A stretch of 64,000 bases of DNA from Branchiostoma floridae (lineage: Eukaryota > Chordata > Leptocardii > Amphioxiformes > Branchiostomatidae). The position numbers and the translations under genes were made by a program. Below the pieces are notes generated by a model. That model made no database searches. It was not told where the DNA came from and saw nothing but the letters and a program-made list of their open reading frames with translations. Shown here piece after piece: positions 32,080-42,440 of the stretch (positions are counted from its first letter, which is position 1; each line of letters starts with the position of its first letter). Location: positions 10,371,382 to 10,435,381 of the forward strand of contig NC_049989.1 of assembly GCF_000003815.2 (NCBI RefSeq), read 5' to 3'.

Positions 32080-33090
32080 ATTCTCAATTGCTTTGTCTGA
32101 AAAAAGGAATAACTCTTACCACCACGCATGGTTGAGACTGAATAAACAACTCTACCTTGCAATAGCGAGTTGTATTGCATTGTTCACTCAAGTATGACAT
32201 TTGTTAGTATGTATATATTACCAAACCTGGTGAAGTGCCACCTGCAACAGAGACATCTATCTTTCTTCTTGTGAACTGCAACAATCTGTTTCACTAAGAT
32301 GGCTGTATTATACTAATATTAACGCCATGTAGACACCTCCATCGGCCATCAAAGCACTTAACTGAAGGATTATAAACTATGCCAGTTTTATAGCACAATT
32401 TTAGGGTATAAAAACCTACTCTGTCTATGAATCAAGTTGATAAAATCCATAGCTATTTGCAGTTACTTTACAGTGCCAAGAAAACACCAAACAATGGAAA
32501 TTATAGACCGTTTTATGATGTATATCGGTTGAAGCACCGTAAATGGACGACTCAATCACGTCGTAAAATGAACTTTTGCATTAAAACGTGTGAAATTGAC
32601 GTGAGGCTGCTTGAAATCAGTTTTATTCACGGCTACTCCACTATAAGTACTACATAAAAAAAATAGACTGTATAACCCCAGAAGCTCTTTTTACTAGAAC
32701 TGCGATTGCTTAGAAACTAAAATTTCATAGATAATCTTGTTTGTTTTGTTGTGTCTGTATAATCATTTTACACCGTTCCTCATATTGTAATGGAAAAAAT
32801 CAAGGGTCCAACTTTGTTTCTTGAGAGACGACTGCGTTTTTAAAGGGATATCTAATGGATGTTTTTGATATACCTGATCTATTCTGGTATGTTAACGAAT
32901 ACTTACAACGCAACAATGTCCACACCGAACTTTTCCCCATGTTTCTTAACAGTGAATACTTTCGTGCGCAATTACTGTACAAGTTCCTTTCAACCATGCT
33001 TAAAATCACACAATCCACGAATGTGTGAAAACATTTGATTCAAACATCTCGTGGCATAGTATCTACATCATCGAACAAGCTGCCATTTCT
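32080..33090. other. AT-rich stretch, nothing recognised
   Basis: A frame at 32427-32657 (+) has no domain. No inverted or tandem repeat is evident. Confidence 0.35.
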
Positions 33091-33091
33091 T

Positions 33092-33305
33092 TGTTTATGT
33101 GCCTATGTGTATTCTTTGTCTATGTGTCTTCTTCTTCTATATGTCTACCACCTTCTTTGTCTATGTGTCTATATGTCTTCTTTGTCTATGTGTCTATATG
33201 TCTCATTTGTCTATGTGTCTATATGTCTTCTTTGTCTATGTGTCTATATGTCTCCTTTGTCTATGTGTCTTCTTTGCCTATGTGTCTATGCGTCTTCTTT
33301 GTCTA
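33092..33305. repeat. 25-bp minisatellite, left part
   Basis: The unit TTTGTCTATGTGTCTATATG plus TCTTC repeats about eight times with some 17-bp short units. It stops at 33305, at the edge of the 33306-39769 block, and resumes at 39770-39812. The three frames through it are repeat artefacts. Confidence 0.93.
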
Positions 33306-33800
33306 CCTGTGTGAAAATTTGCCCGTCCCGGACTAGTCCGAACCGGCATGAACCGTCAGTTCGAACCATGCAATAGTCCGGGGGTCGGACGGGTCGGTCG
33401 GACGGGACGGACGCTCGACAGTTCGCGGAACGGTTCGGACGGCCATAAAGGGTCCAGATTGGCCGCTTGGACTAGCCCGGACTACGTCCCGGACTGGTCC
33501 CGGACGGCATGGTTCGAACGCTTTCGGGCGGCGGCCTGGAGCGGGCCGTTCGAACGGTTCGAGCCGGTATAGCTCCGCCCGGGCCGGACGGCCGAACGGG
33601 CGGTTCCCATAGCAACAAAGCGATCCGAACCGTCTGGGGGCGTGCAGAGCACCGCGGGGCGCCGGCTCGGACGTCTGCGGACGTCTGCGAACCACCAATT
33701 TAGATGGCAACTGTACCTCCAAAACACCCGTGAAATGCGTACAATCGTGCTGTTGTGAGGTGGAAATCGCTGCCCAAACAGTTCGGACGGTCTGAACCGC
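33306..33800. repeat. Left motif-dense zone (TCCGAAC / GGTTCGGAC)
   Basis: More than twenty variants of a 7-9-bp motif occur in both orientations, such as GTCCGAACCGG, GGTTCGAACG, GGAACGGTTCGGACGG, GTCCCGGACTGGTCCCGGAC and CGTTCGAACGGTTCGAG, plus a GGACGTCTGC duplication at 33669. GC is far above the flanks. The density resembles subterminal transposase-binding clusters; that role is inference. Confidence 0.8.
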
Positions 33801-34725
33801 CGGAATGCCGTCACAAAATAGAAAGAATTTGAATGCAATTCATCCCTCTGCCGCCAGCGCTCCTATAGACAAAATATTAATGACGGCTTGAAGTTACAGA
33901 ATGACACCAGCCGCAAGACAATCAATGTAAATCACATGTGCCCTCACTTTGACGTTATGTGCGTGCGGAGTCCCAGGAAACATTTGATTGCCCGCACAAA
34001 CCATGTACAAAGCGTAAGTAATGGATTTCTGATCATGATGTCTTTCCGACTGAAGCGTGGTTACCAAACATGTGGCGGAGACACTATCACTAATATATGA
34101 TATACATTCAAGTCCATAATCTAGAAGATTCATTTATAACATCATTGAATGCCCTAATATATTCATGCCAACGCTAGGCACGTTACGCACCCAGCGGCGG
34201 CGAGGGTTCAGTGACCCCATCTCAAACGTAAACAAGAAGACGATCCTATGAAGAAGCCAAACATTTTGTTGGTGTGTGTTGAACTTTATTGTATTTTGTT
34301 GAAAGAAAGTTGTATCTAAATATTGAATGGTAATATATGTTAATCTAGTGCCACAAAATATTATTCTACGTGTCTAAAATAAGACTAGTTTTGATATAGG
34401 TGCTGGCCCCCATACGTGAATTGAACTCTCCCACACTTGATTGAAGCCTCCCGGTCCTTTGGGACAGCCGCCCGACAAGTGCGCACATGTCTATAACTCG
34501 TTGTTTGTTGTTTATTTTACGTTCCATGTGTTAATTTTTGGCACAGTTTGCACATCCATTGACAGGAATACCACTAAGAATGATGTCGTCATTATACCCA
34601 TTTCCTTTGTGTTTCTTGCCTTTTTTCACGAGCAAGTTATTCAAAGACGGGAAAATACGATCCAGATATCAATTTGTGAGCCAGTGGCTAGGCCACACCC
34701 ACACAGCGCGAAACTTTAGGTATAG

Positions 34726-35081
34726 AGGCGTGCCGCTGTCCATCATCGCGTGGCGACCGACAAAATAATTAGCAACCATATATCCGCTAGCTGGGTGTCA
34801 TGCTGTCCGTATTATAAAACGTCTGCACAATTATTATTGGAATCTTTCGGCAGTAAATTTACTTTGCGCACTTGTAAGCGACTTTTGACAAGACTGGCCG
34901 GTGTTCCCGTAAAGCTTTCCTTCTGTCCTAATCCCAGCAAAACTGGTCTCCGGGGACAGCCGCCTACCAGACCGATTCGTAGGGCAGGAATCAAAATGTC
35001 ACACTACAACGGGTCTCCAATTTCTGGAAGGGTGGCAAAATCACCAATTGCAACGTCCGGCCGCACCTTTGAGCTTCGGCC
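34726..35081 (+). CDS. Candidate exon within the 33.3-39.8-kb block
   Basis: This open frame of about 118 codons starts after an in-frame TAG and runs into a consensus donor (CGGCC then GTAAGT). There is no ATG near the start. The second half is protein-like (GVPVKLSFCPNPSKTGLRGQ, AGIKMSHYNGSPISGRVAKS). It ends in phase 2. I recognise no domain, and the opposite strand is also partly open. Confidence 0.25.
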
Positions 35082-35768
35082 GTAAGTCTAGAATCTACTT
35101 AAATTATTCAGCAAAGCAAATAGGATGTAAAATCTGCTTGTCTCTAGTGTATAGTTATTGTGCATGTGATTTCATTAACTTTTGTAAAATCAACGATATT
35201 CAGAAGGCTTCAGAAGTACCACGAGTGATATCATACAATGTTGATTGAATGAGTAGAGATTAAAAGACGTCACCCTAGAGGATTATTGTTAACCTACGCC
35301 GTAGACGTTTCAACTTTCACATCGCTTGATAGATTTTTATGCCCGTCAAAGGCACATGTGTGAATAGCAGGCGAAATCTTTACTCGCGGCACAAGTAAAT
35401 AAACGCTTTTTGAAAAGTTGGTAAGGAGGAACAATATTAAACGGGGAGGATTATTGTCGAGGAAATTCCGCTCGTGAGGACATGGATATAACGTCCTTGG
35501 GAGGAAGTTACTAGTATGCCATGGTGAGGAGAAGTAATTCTATGGAACGTTGATATTAATATTTTTCAGTTGTAGTTGTACTCTACTCTCTCTACTCTAT
35601 ATGAAGCATGGACATGGACACCTGACGTGCTAATTCAGATTACGCTTAGTCTACAGTTTAGTCTTTGTTCTGTGCGTTTAGTCGTTACACAGCATTGGGC
35701 ATGTACACAACCAAGATACGCTACTGAAGTACAGAGAAGAAAACAAATTCGCTGGAATTTCACAGGTT

Positions 35769-35899
35769 TTATCCCCAGGGGCAGGCAGGCGAGTTTCTAA
35801 AGCTTGACTCCCTGCTGACAATAATCCCGATAGCCCGTCCGAACGGTTCAAACGGTTCGGGATTTACTGTGGCGTGTCCAGAGATCCGCCTGGCTCCGA
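35769..35899 (+). repeat. 131-bp repeat R1 inside the block
   Basis: It pairs with R2 at 36673-36803 in direct orientation, about 82% alike by eye. Shared landmarks: CCAGGGGCAG, AAGCTTGAC, CCCTGCTGACAATAATC, CCGTCCGAACG or CGGTCCGAACG, ACGGTTCGGGA, GAGATCCGCCTG. It carries the same CCGAACGGTTC motif as the block ends. Confidence 0.85.
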
Positions 35900-36223
35900 C
35901 ATGTCCGACCCGTGAGAACGTTGCCCCCAACCAGGGAGGTTTTATCAAACCCGGGACATTGAGGAAACAACTTCGTTACCTTCGTCATGGATTTAAAATT
36001 ACCTCCGATCAGTGGTGTATGCGGAAATTGTAAGACGATCATAATCACATCATTATCTTCGCCGAGAAGGTTATATTTATGATATAATTTGCAACGGTAC
36101 GTGGAAACATGACTTCCTCTTTGCTGCAACAAGTGAAAATTACGTCATCATACCACTGTGTTTCCATGAAAATGGGCGCTGAAACAACATTGTGCATAAT
36201 ACAGCCCACAGGAGTCCCAGTAA

Positions 36224-36643
36224 GTGCGGAAAAAATACATGCCTTCAGTTAGCCAGGATTTTGACTGTGCTGTTGATAATTTCACATCTAACACACTTGG
36301 TAACACAGCTAAACGATGTAAAACAGTTTCTTACCAGTTCAGTCTTGAACAAGAAGGGATGTTTGCATTCCAGTCCGTTCGTATTCCACGGAAGTTTCGG
36401 CAGTCGGTTGGAACAGCACCAGAACATAATTCCACACAAATTGTTTGTGTTGCTAGTCCTTTTCCATCTCTCCATGGCAGTTTGATGCATCCTGACCCGA
36501 AACGACAACGTACAAACCCCTCACGCGACACCTCTTCCAACTTATCCATGATAGTCTGTACATTTAGCCTTAGTATAAGACTAAAAAGCGGAAAAATAAC
36601 ACAGGACATCAGGAAACGGTTTGCTGATGAGTTTTCAATTTGA
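36224..36643 (+). CDS. Coding-like frame between R1 and R2
   Basis: An open frame of 139 codons begins at GTG after an in-frame TAA; the first ATG is codon 6 (MPSVSQDFDCAVDNFTSN). A possible acceptor (TACATGCCTTCAG) lies just after that. Protein-like text includes FAFQSVRIPRKFRQSVGTAP and SLHGSLMHPDPKRQRTN. No transposase or host domain is recognised. The minus strand is also open over much of it, so confidence is low. Confidence 0.25.
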   Translation: MRKKYMPSVSQDFDCAVDNFTSNTLGNTAKRCKTVSYQFSLEQEGMFAFQSVRIPRKFRQSVGTAPEHNSTQIVCVASPFPSLHGSLMHPDPKRQRTNPSRDTSSNLSMIVCTFSLSIRLKSGKITQDIRKRFADEFSI

Positions 36644-36672
36644 AATGACCGCGACGCACGCGCAATGCTCAT

Positions 36673-36803
36673 GTTATCGCCAGGGGCAGACAGGGGAGTC
36701 TTTCAAGCTTGACACCCTGCTGACAATAATCGTGATAGCCGGTCCGAACGTTCAGAACGGTTCGGGAGGCACTGTTGCGTGTCCTGAGATCCGCCTGTCC
36801 CTG
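36673..36803 (+). repeat. 131-bp repeat R2 inside the block
   Basis: The direct partner of R1, 904 bp downstream. Sequences outside the pair do not match, so this is a pair of element copies or terminal repeats rather than a longer duplication. Faint inverted ends (CAGGCG / CGCCTG) are visible in R1. Confidence 0.85.
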
Positions 36804-38465
36804 GCCAGATCCAGGGCAGTTCTCTAAGTCTAACCTTTCATATTACGAAGGATGAAGCGTCCAAATTTCTCAGGGGAACATGACACTGACCCCTAGATTG
36901 TGCGTCACCATCCCCAACCCCTATCAATTTGCGACGCACGGGTAGTGCATAGTCTCTCCTTCTGTAAGTGTAACGTGCTGGATGCAGCCATCCACGGCGT
37001 TTCTTGATCCAGTCGTCGCTTCGACTAACGAGTAATATATTTTCGATTTTTTATTGTACGTTTATGCTCTTAAAGCTAAGTACAGGTCAAAATGATAAAG
37101 TAGTTCTAACGCTTCTAACAACAATATGCATATAAAATGGTGGCGTTAGATGTTCGGCTAACCGTTCCCCGTGTCCTGTTTTGGATACCGTACTCCAGCG
37201 TGACACAGCACTGTACTTGTTTTTAGTCCCACTTTCTTGATATAATGTCAAGGGGAATATCACTGGTCAAACTCAACACGTTTTCAGACAGTCGATTGAA
37301 GTCTCGCTGCTACAGGTCGTCCAACAGGTGATCCAACCAGGTACTGCTCACAAGTTCCTTTCCGGCCAAAGCATGCGCTTTGACTCCAAACGATGGTGGA
37401 AATTTTGGTAAGTGAGAAACATTCAAAATATTGCACTTCACAAATCATGTTAGGTATTGTCCACAAGGCGAGATAATGCCGGACGCCATGAAAGGCAATA
37501 AAGATGCTAAATACATTTTCAACATTATCTCCCGTATTATTGCACATTTGGACAGAATCGTCGCTTGGTACAATGACAGTCAATCGAAACGTAGCGCAAC
37601 TCAATGTCGTCTTATTTGTAAAGCGCCAGAGACAATTATTTAATCATAGGGTAGAAAGATTATATTTAGTTCTACAGAAAACAATGGTGGTCTGTAACTT
37701 TTCCCCACCCGTTTTAACGCCGTGCGAGCATGATCAATCCCGAGTCGTATGGTGAAGACCTCAGGTGCCAGGGTGACCTACAATAGCATTGTCGTTTATT
37801 CTTCTTATAGTACTTTATTACACTGGGCTTGGAAGACAACGATTTTATTGGCGTGGGCAATGTAGTTAGTAAATCAAACACGACAGTAGAACGGACAATA
37901 TAGCGTTCGTGTGATTTAGAAACGAAATACGGCGTGCCGAATTCTTATTCGCCATGCCACTGCGACTATCCAAGCGGTATCTGCTGTTACGTGTTTAAGA
38001 CTTTTTTCTCATTTATCGCTAGAGAAAAATAAAGAGACAAACAGGACTAAAACATATTCATTCTTCATGAGAACAGACTTCGTAACAATGACTTGTTCAT
38101 ACCTATAGATATTCACATGTCTGTTTAGTTATAGACGTTACGAAAGTCGCTTTACTTTTGTCGTGTCAATAAAGATTTTATATGCTGCATGCACGGCATT
38201 TGGTAGTGTACGAGATACGATACAAAGACTGGTACTTCGTGGCAGATTACCCTTTAATAATGGTCGAGAGGATAAACATGTAGGTGTGATCCGCGTACTC
38301 AACGCTGCATGGGCGTGATGGACAATCCAAACTGTGCAGGTCGCGTACTGTTCCCTGGCCGGCTTACTCTTCTATTCATTCTATTTCTACGGTTTTCCAT
38401 CGACCCGGAGTCTGGTACTGGTAGAGACTAACATTTTCCTGCAAGGAGAGAGCAAGCCGACATGC

Positions 38466-38491
38466 AAGTCGGCAAGCAAGCCTGCCGACTT
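38466..38491. repeat. Perfect hairpin in the block
   Basis: AAGTCGGCA, eight bases, then TGCCGACTT. A further copy of the arm motif (GCCGACATGCAAGTCGGC) sits immediately to the left. Confidence 0.85.
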
Positions 38492-39594
38492 CATTAGACA
38501 AACAGGCATTTGTCGCAGTTCTCCCAGACGTATTTCCCGTCCATAAAACTCGGACAGGGCCCACAACGTAAATTATGTCACAAAATGTGGCAATATGTAA
38601 CTGCGAAAATTTTGGCATTGTCTTAATCACGTGGTTGAACAACGTGTTTTGGCTCGTCATATTCAGATGAATTTCCAAGAAACTTGATAGTGGGGCATAG
38701 GATTTCAGTTTCAGTTTCTTACAACCAATCATGTGGCTCATTATTTGCATTGAAAATCGACGTCTCCGGCTCATTTCGTACAAATCGTAGCGATTGGCTA
38801 GCCAGTAAATAGATTGTCCCACACTGTACACATCAAACGGCTGCCGCCAGCATGGCGCCATGGCAACGGCCAATGTGTGGTGGGAAGACCACCAGAGCGC
38901 CGCTCACGTGCGCCTCACAGGCGGGATGTCAATCAACCCGCTGTTTATTTCAGCGGGTGCAGCCTGGAACTGGGATCGCCGTGTTTTCCAAAATCATCTC
39001 GCACACTGGACAGCCGGGCTTTCTGAGCAACGTTCGCACATGCAGAAAAACTGCACTGAGTAGCGGAGCAGATTCTTCAAAGGGTGACTCAACACTGTAA
39101 GCTGGAAATTGGAAAATGAACAGCATTTTATAAGTGTATGTAAACTTTACTAGAAGACCCATCAGTTGGTTTTTGCTACTCTATTGAGTATTGTATTATA
39201 CTCTACTCTTCACTTCAGACAGCCGTGCGTGGTGACATATATGTACAAGAAAACACGTCACCCATTCATTAGTCGCGGCCAAAATATAATATAGAAGAAA
39301 AGTTGTAGATTTGAAGGTAGAAAAATCTCAATTTTTTAAATTTTCATAGTACATTTTGTATTGTTCTGGCGATAGTGCAACGCTATTACTATTAGTGTTC
39401 GTCCGCTCTGGCTGTTGCCCCGTAATAATGGACGTAAAACATGCCTCTAACAATGTCTAATAGTCTCACCTACGGACTCTACTGCTCTTCTGGCCGCTGC
39501 GCCTAGTGTACGGAAGGGGGCGCTGTCGCACGGCTTCATACAATTTAGGGACTTAGACAAAATTTGGCAGGGCGGCGGCAAGTGTTTTACGGCG

Positions 39595-39812
39595 CCCGAA
39601 GCGTCCGGCGGTCCTGAACTGCCGAACGTGCTGAACCACTTAATGACGGTTCACCGCCCGGCGCTCGGACTGGCAGCCTCGCGGGCCGGACGGCTTTGAC
39701 GTAGGCGGACCGCTCGGACTGCCCTCGGACCGGTCCGAACCGTTCGGGGCGAGTTGATTTTCACACAGGCATGTGTCTATGCGTCTTCTTTGTCTATGTG
39801 TCTTCTTTGTCT
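39595..39812. repeat. Right motif-dense zone and resumed minisatellite
   Basis: To 39769 it repeats the left zone's motif set (CTCGGACCGGTCCGAACCGT, GGGCCGGACGG, GCGGACCGCTCGGAC). From 39770 the TCTATGTGTCTTCTTTG minisatellite resumes, with the rare ATGCGTCTTC variant also seen just left of the block. Confidence 0.85.
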
Positions 39813-39834
39813 GTGACCTGCCCCCCTCCCAACT

Positions 39835-40636
39835 ATCGACTCGATATGTTCTTGACATTTCTTTCCTTTTTAAAACTAATCCTGAGCATTACTTGAAGAC
39901 AATGTTAGAAAGGTAACTGTACCTACATCAGAAAGAAACTTACCGGGAATATTTTACTCCTGCACAGAAAATGTCTTCGGGAATGCCGTACAAGTGGTGT
40001 CTCCATGTTTTCCGGCGGCCATGTTGGATGGACAAATGCTTGGACATACCTACTTTTAACGGGCGTGGTCTCAAATGTTCCAGATAATTAACTTCTATTT
40101 AAATGTCTTATAACAAAAGTTCACGTAATGTATGTTGTATACACTTTTGTGTCATTTTTTTTGTAATTTGCTTTTAAAACCATGATTCCTGATATTTCAG
40201 AGAGAAATGTGCCAGTCATAAAAAAACATTCGAATTTGTAGCTTGCAATGTTCTGCTACTTTTTTAAGGAGGTTTGAGTGACAGAAAGATGAAGCACTTA
40301 TTTGGAACGTTCAAATATCTCTGTGCAGTTTCTGCTTGGGTCGCTAGACGGCCTCATGCATAGCATCACGAAACCGCCAGACCAATTAAGCAGGTTGCTG
40401 TCGTGGAAACAGGTCACGATGAATGATACAAACGCAAAGAAGGTAAACAAGTGAGGTTTTTTTTTCTCTCCGAGAAAATAAGCCGTACCGTTTCAAATAA
40501 ACAGCGGTAAGCAGAATGAAAACAGCTTCGCTGTCCTTTGAAGACCTTGTCACGCCAGGTATTGTACTGTTTTGTTCAGTGTTTCAAAAATAGATATTTA
40601 CTTTACGTTGATGAAGGTTAGACATCCAGGTAATAA
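39835..40636. other. Unique sequence, nothing recognised
   Basis: I see no splice-framed open segment and no repeat. Confidence 0.35.
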
Positions 40637-40915
40637 GATATGCCCAAAAGCAATTACTCAAGCAACTAGATATGATTTTAGAAACGGTCAGACGTTACCT
40701 TTTATTTTCTATTGGAATCCAAATTGTCTTCAGCCTAATACAGTATTTCCTATTGGACATCTAAAATTGTCTTCATTCATAGATGGAGTATAAAAGACCT
40801 GTTTCTTTCAGATCACTTCAGTGTCACTGACGAAAACTGGTGGATGCCAGTTGAAACGTCTGACCGTTTCCAAATCATACCCGGTTGCTTGAGTAATTGG
40901 TTTTTGACAGATATT
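40637..40915. mobile_element. ~280-bp inverted-repeat MITE
   Basis: The left arm AATTACTCAAGCAAC, TATGATTTTAGAAACGGTCA, GACGT mirrors the right arm ACGTCTGACCGTTTCCAAAT, CATACCCGGTTGCTTGAGTA, ATT. Arms are about 63 bp. The plus-strand frame across the left half is not a gene. Confidence 0.8.
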
Positions 40916-41156
40916 TAATTTATTTGCACTATTTCATCGTGCGACGTTTTAATCAACCATGTTGGAAGACCGCAAGCTGTGGTATTTTCTATGAAATATA
41001 CAACTGTTTCCACTGCATTTTATGAATGAGCACACAGTCAAAGAGGACTTATAATTGTGTGCGTATCTTTAATAGTTCAGGTCCCCCAATATAATGCATG
41101 TTAGTTACATTGCTTCAATACAAGAACGCGAAAGTCCGTCTTAGTTCTATCCGATT

Positions 41157-41262
41157 ACACTCTGGTTATTTTTCCCCTTAGGGGAATACATATTGTTTTT
41201 TCCGGTGTGTTCTTTTTCCTTTTTCTTCTTTTATCATCGACCAATAGGAGCATTCTGCATTT
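41157..41262 (+). repeat. Interspersed repeat family G, copy 1
   Basis: It shares ACATATTGTTTTT, GGTGTGTTCTT, TTCTTCTT and ACCAATAGG/ACCAATCAG with 62588-62670. Confidence 0.55.
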
Positions 41263-41743
41263 TCGTGAAAAAAATGCCTTTCTAGCTTTGCCTTTGAATA
41301 TATATGATAATACTATTTGAATCTCATCTAAAGCCTTTGTATCTTACATTGCAAGAGAATGAGGACTAGTCACTGAAATGAAAATCTTAAGATATGGCAA
41401 ATTTAAAGCCTTACGATTATATGCCAAAAAGCCACAATGTGCCTATAAAATTACGCAGAACGGAGTCATATGAAAAATTTGATATGTTCAACGCTAACTT
41501 TATACGTGCATATGTGTTAGTTCTTGTTAAACCTGTCAATATCTTAAAATTTTGTTCTGTTATTTGTGATAATTTTTTCAACTGTTGTTTTATATCATCT
41601 CGAGAACTGTAAGGATTTATCAAAATTTCTCAATACACAGTTATCCGATATCGATATGAACATAATGTGCAATACTGGGGCGAAGATGATTCATTCATAT
41701 TTCCGCCTTGCCTTATCAATAATGTACTAGAAATCACTCTTTC

Positions 41744-41884
41744 TTAATCTCCAAGCAGATCCTTCGGTAGCATAAGATAGTATTTATAGCTGGCAGAGGA
41801 GTGAACAGACACCTCTTGGCTGACTACACTTCTTGGCCAGTATGGTACTATTTTATGCTATTGTAGGATATGCTTGGAGATTAA
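41744..41884. mobile_element. Family C MITE, compact copy with 6-bp target duplication
   Basis: TTAATCTCCAAGCAGATCCT, GGTAGCATAAGATAGTA mirrors TACTATTTTATGCTATTGTA, GGATATGCTTGGAGATTAA. Length is 141 bp. TCTTTC stands directly outside both ends (41738-41743 and 41885-41890). Confidence 0.88.
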
Positions 41885-42237
41885 TCTTTCTCACATAGAT
41901 GTTTAAGGGCACATATAGCCGGTCATCTAGTTCCTTAACTGTTTTGAATTTTCTTAGAAATACGTTTTTGCTGAACAAACGTAGCCATTATATCGAAATG
42001 GTTTATTCTGTCTGAAAAACCTGTTTTTTTTTGTTTGTTGCATTTTTTCCATCAGCAATTCTTTTCCTTGATTCCATGTCAGCACCAATCTACTTCTGAG
42101 TTTGTATTTTTCTGTTGAATTAATTAATTATGCATATGCAAATATGGCTTTGATCACCATGTGTAAAATTGTACTATAAACTGAACTTGTCTGGCTACTA
42201 TCGAAAACATTTACCGACAAAAATACAGACGAACAAT

Positions 42238-42440
42238 AGGTGCCTCCCCTTGAGTTAGTAGCCTCTTCCATTGACCCCATGACCTGCCATGTCCTTTGCT
42301 TTCTCCACTCCCGCAAGTCTGACCTTTGCGGTAAACAAATCTTCCGAGGCACTTCCTGCCATTCTACTGTCGGTATATTTTTAAAACTAAGGAAATACAC
42401 CGACGTAACAAACCGCAGGCTACACAGAGTGTGTGCAGAC
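42238..42440 (+). repeat. Interspersed repeat family P, partial copy
   Basis: It carries GCCTCCCCTTGAGTTAGTAG, CCTCTTCCATTGACCCCATG and ACCTGCCATGTCC, then diverges. Confidence 0.65.

Larger units (their letters stand above)
33306..39769. mobile_element. 6.46-kb inverted-termini block, possible new transposon
   Basis: CCTGTGTGAAAAT at 33306-33318 is the exact reverse complement of 39757-39769. The similarity continues inward more loosely (CCCGTCCCGGAC against TCGCCCCGAACG). Both ends pass into GC-rich zones packed with TCCGAAC/GTTCGGAC/GTTCGAAC motifs. The same minisatellite lies outside both ends. The interior is ordinary-GC sequence with two 131-bp direct repeats and two coding-like frames. 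No transposase was recognised. Reading it as one mobile unit is inference from the ends. Confidence 0.55.

Noticed and set aside
31473-32197. Cys/Val-rich frames as secreted Cys-rich proteins
   Set aside because: They are translations of a GT microsatellite.
33025-33376. Hydrophobic YVSICLLCLCVYMS repeat frames as a membrane protein
   Set aside because: They are translations in three frames of the 25-bp minisatellite.
33333-33838. Arg/Pro-rich frames on both strands as genes
   Set aside because: They lie in the motif-dense terminal zone of the 6.46-kb block. GC-rich short repeats keep several frames open at once.
40572-40793. Plus-strand frame MKVRHPGNKICPKAITQATR as coding
   Set aside because: It overlaps the left arm of an inverted-repeat MITE; the right arm mirrors it.
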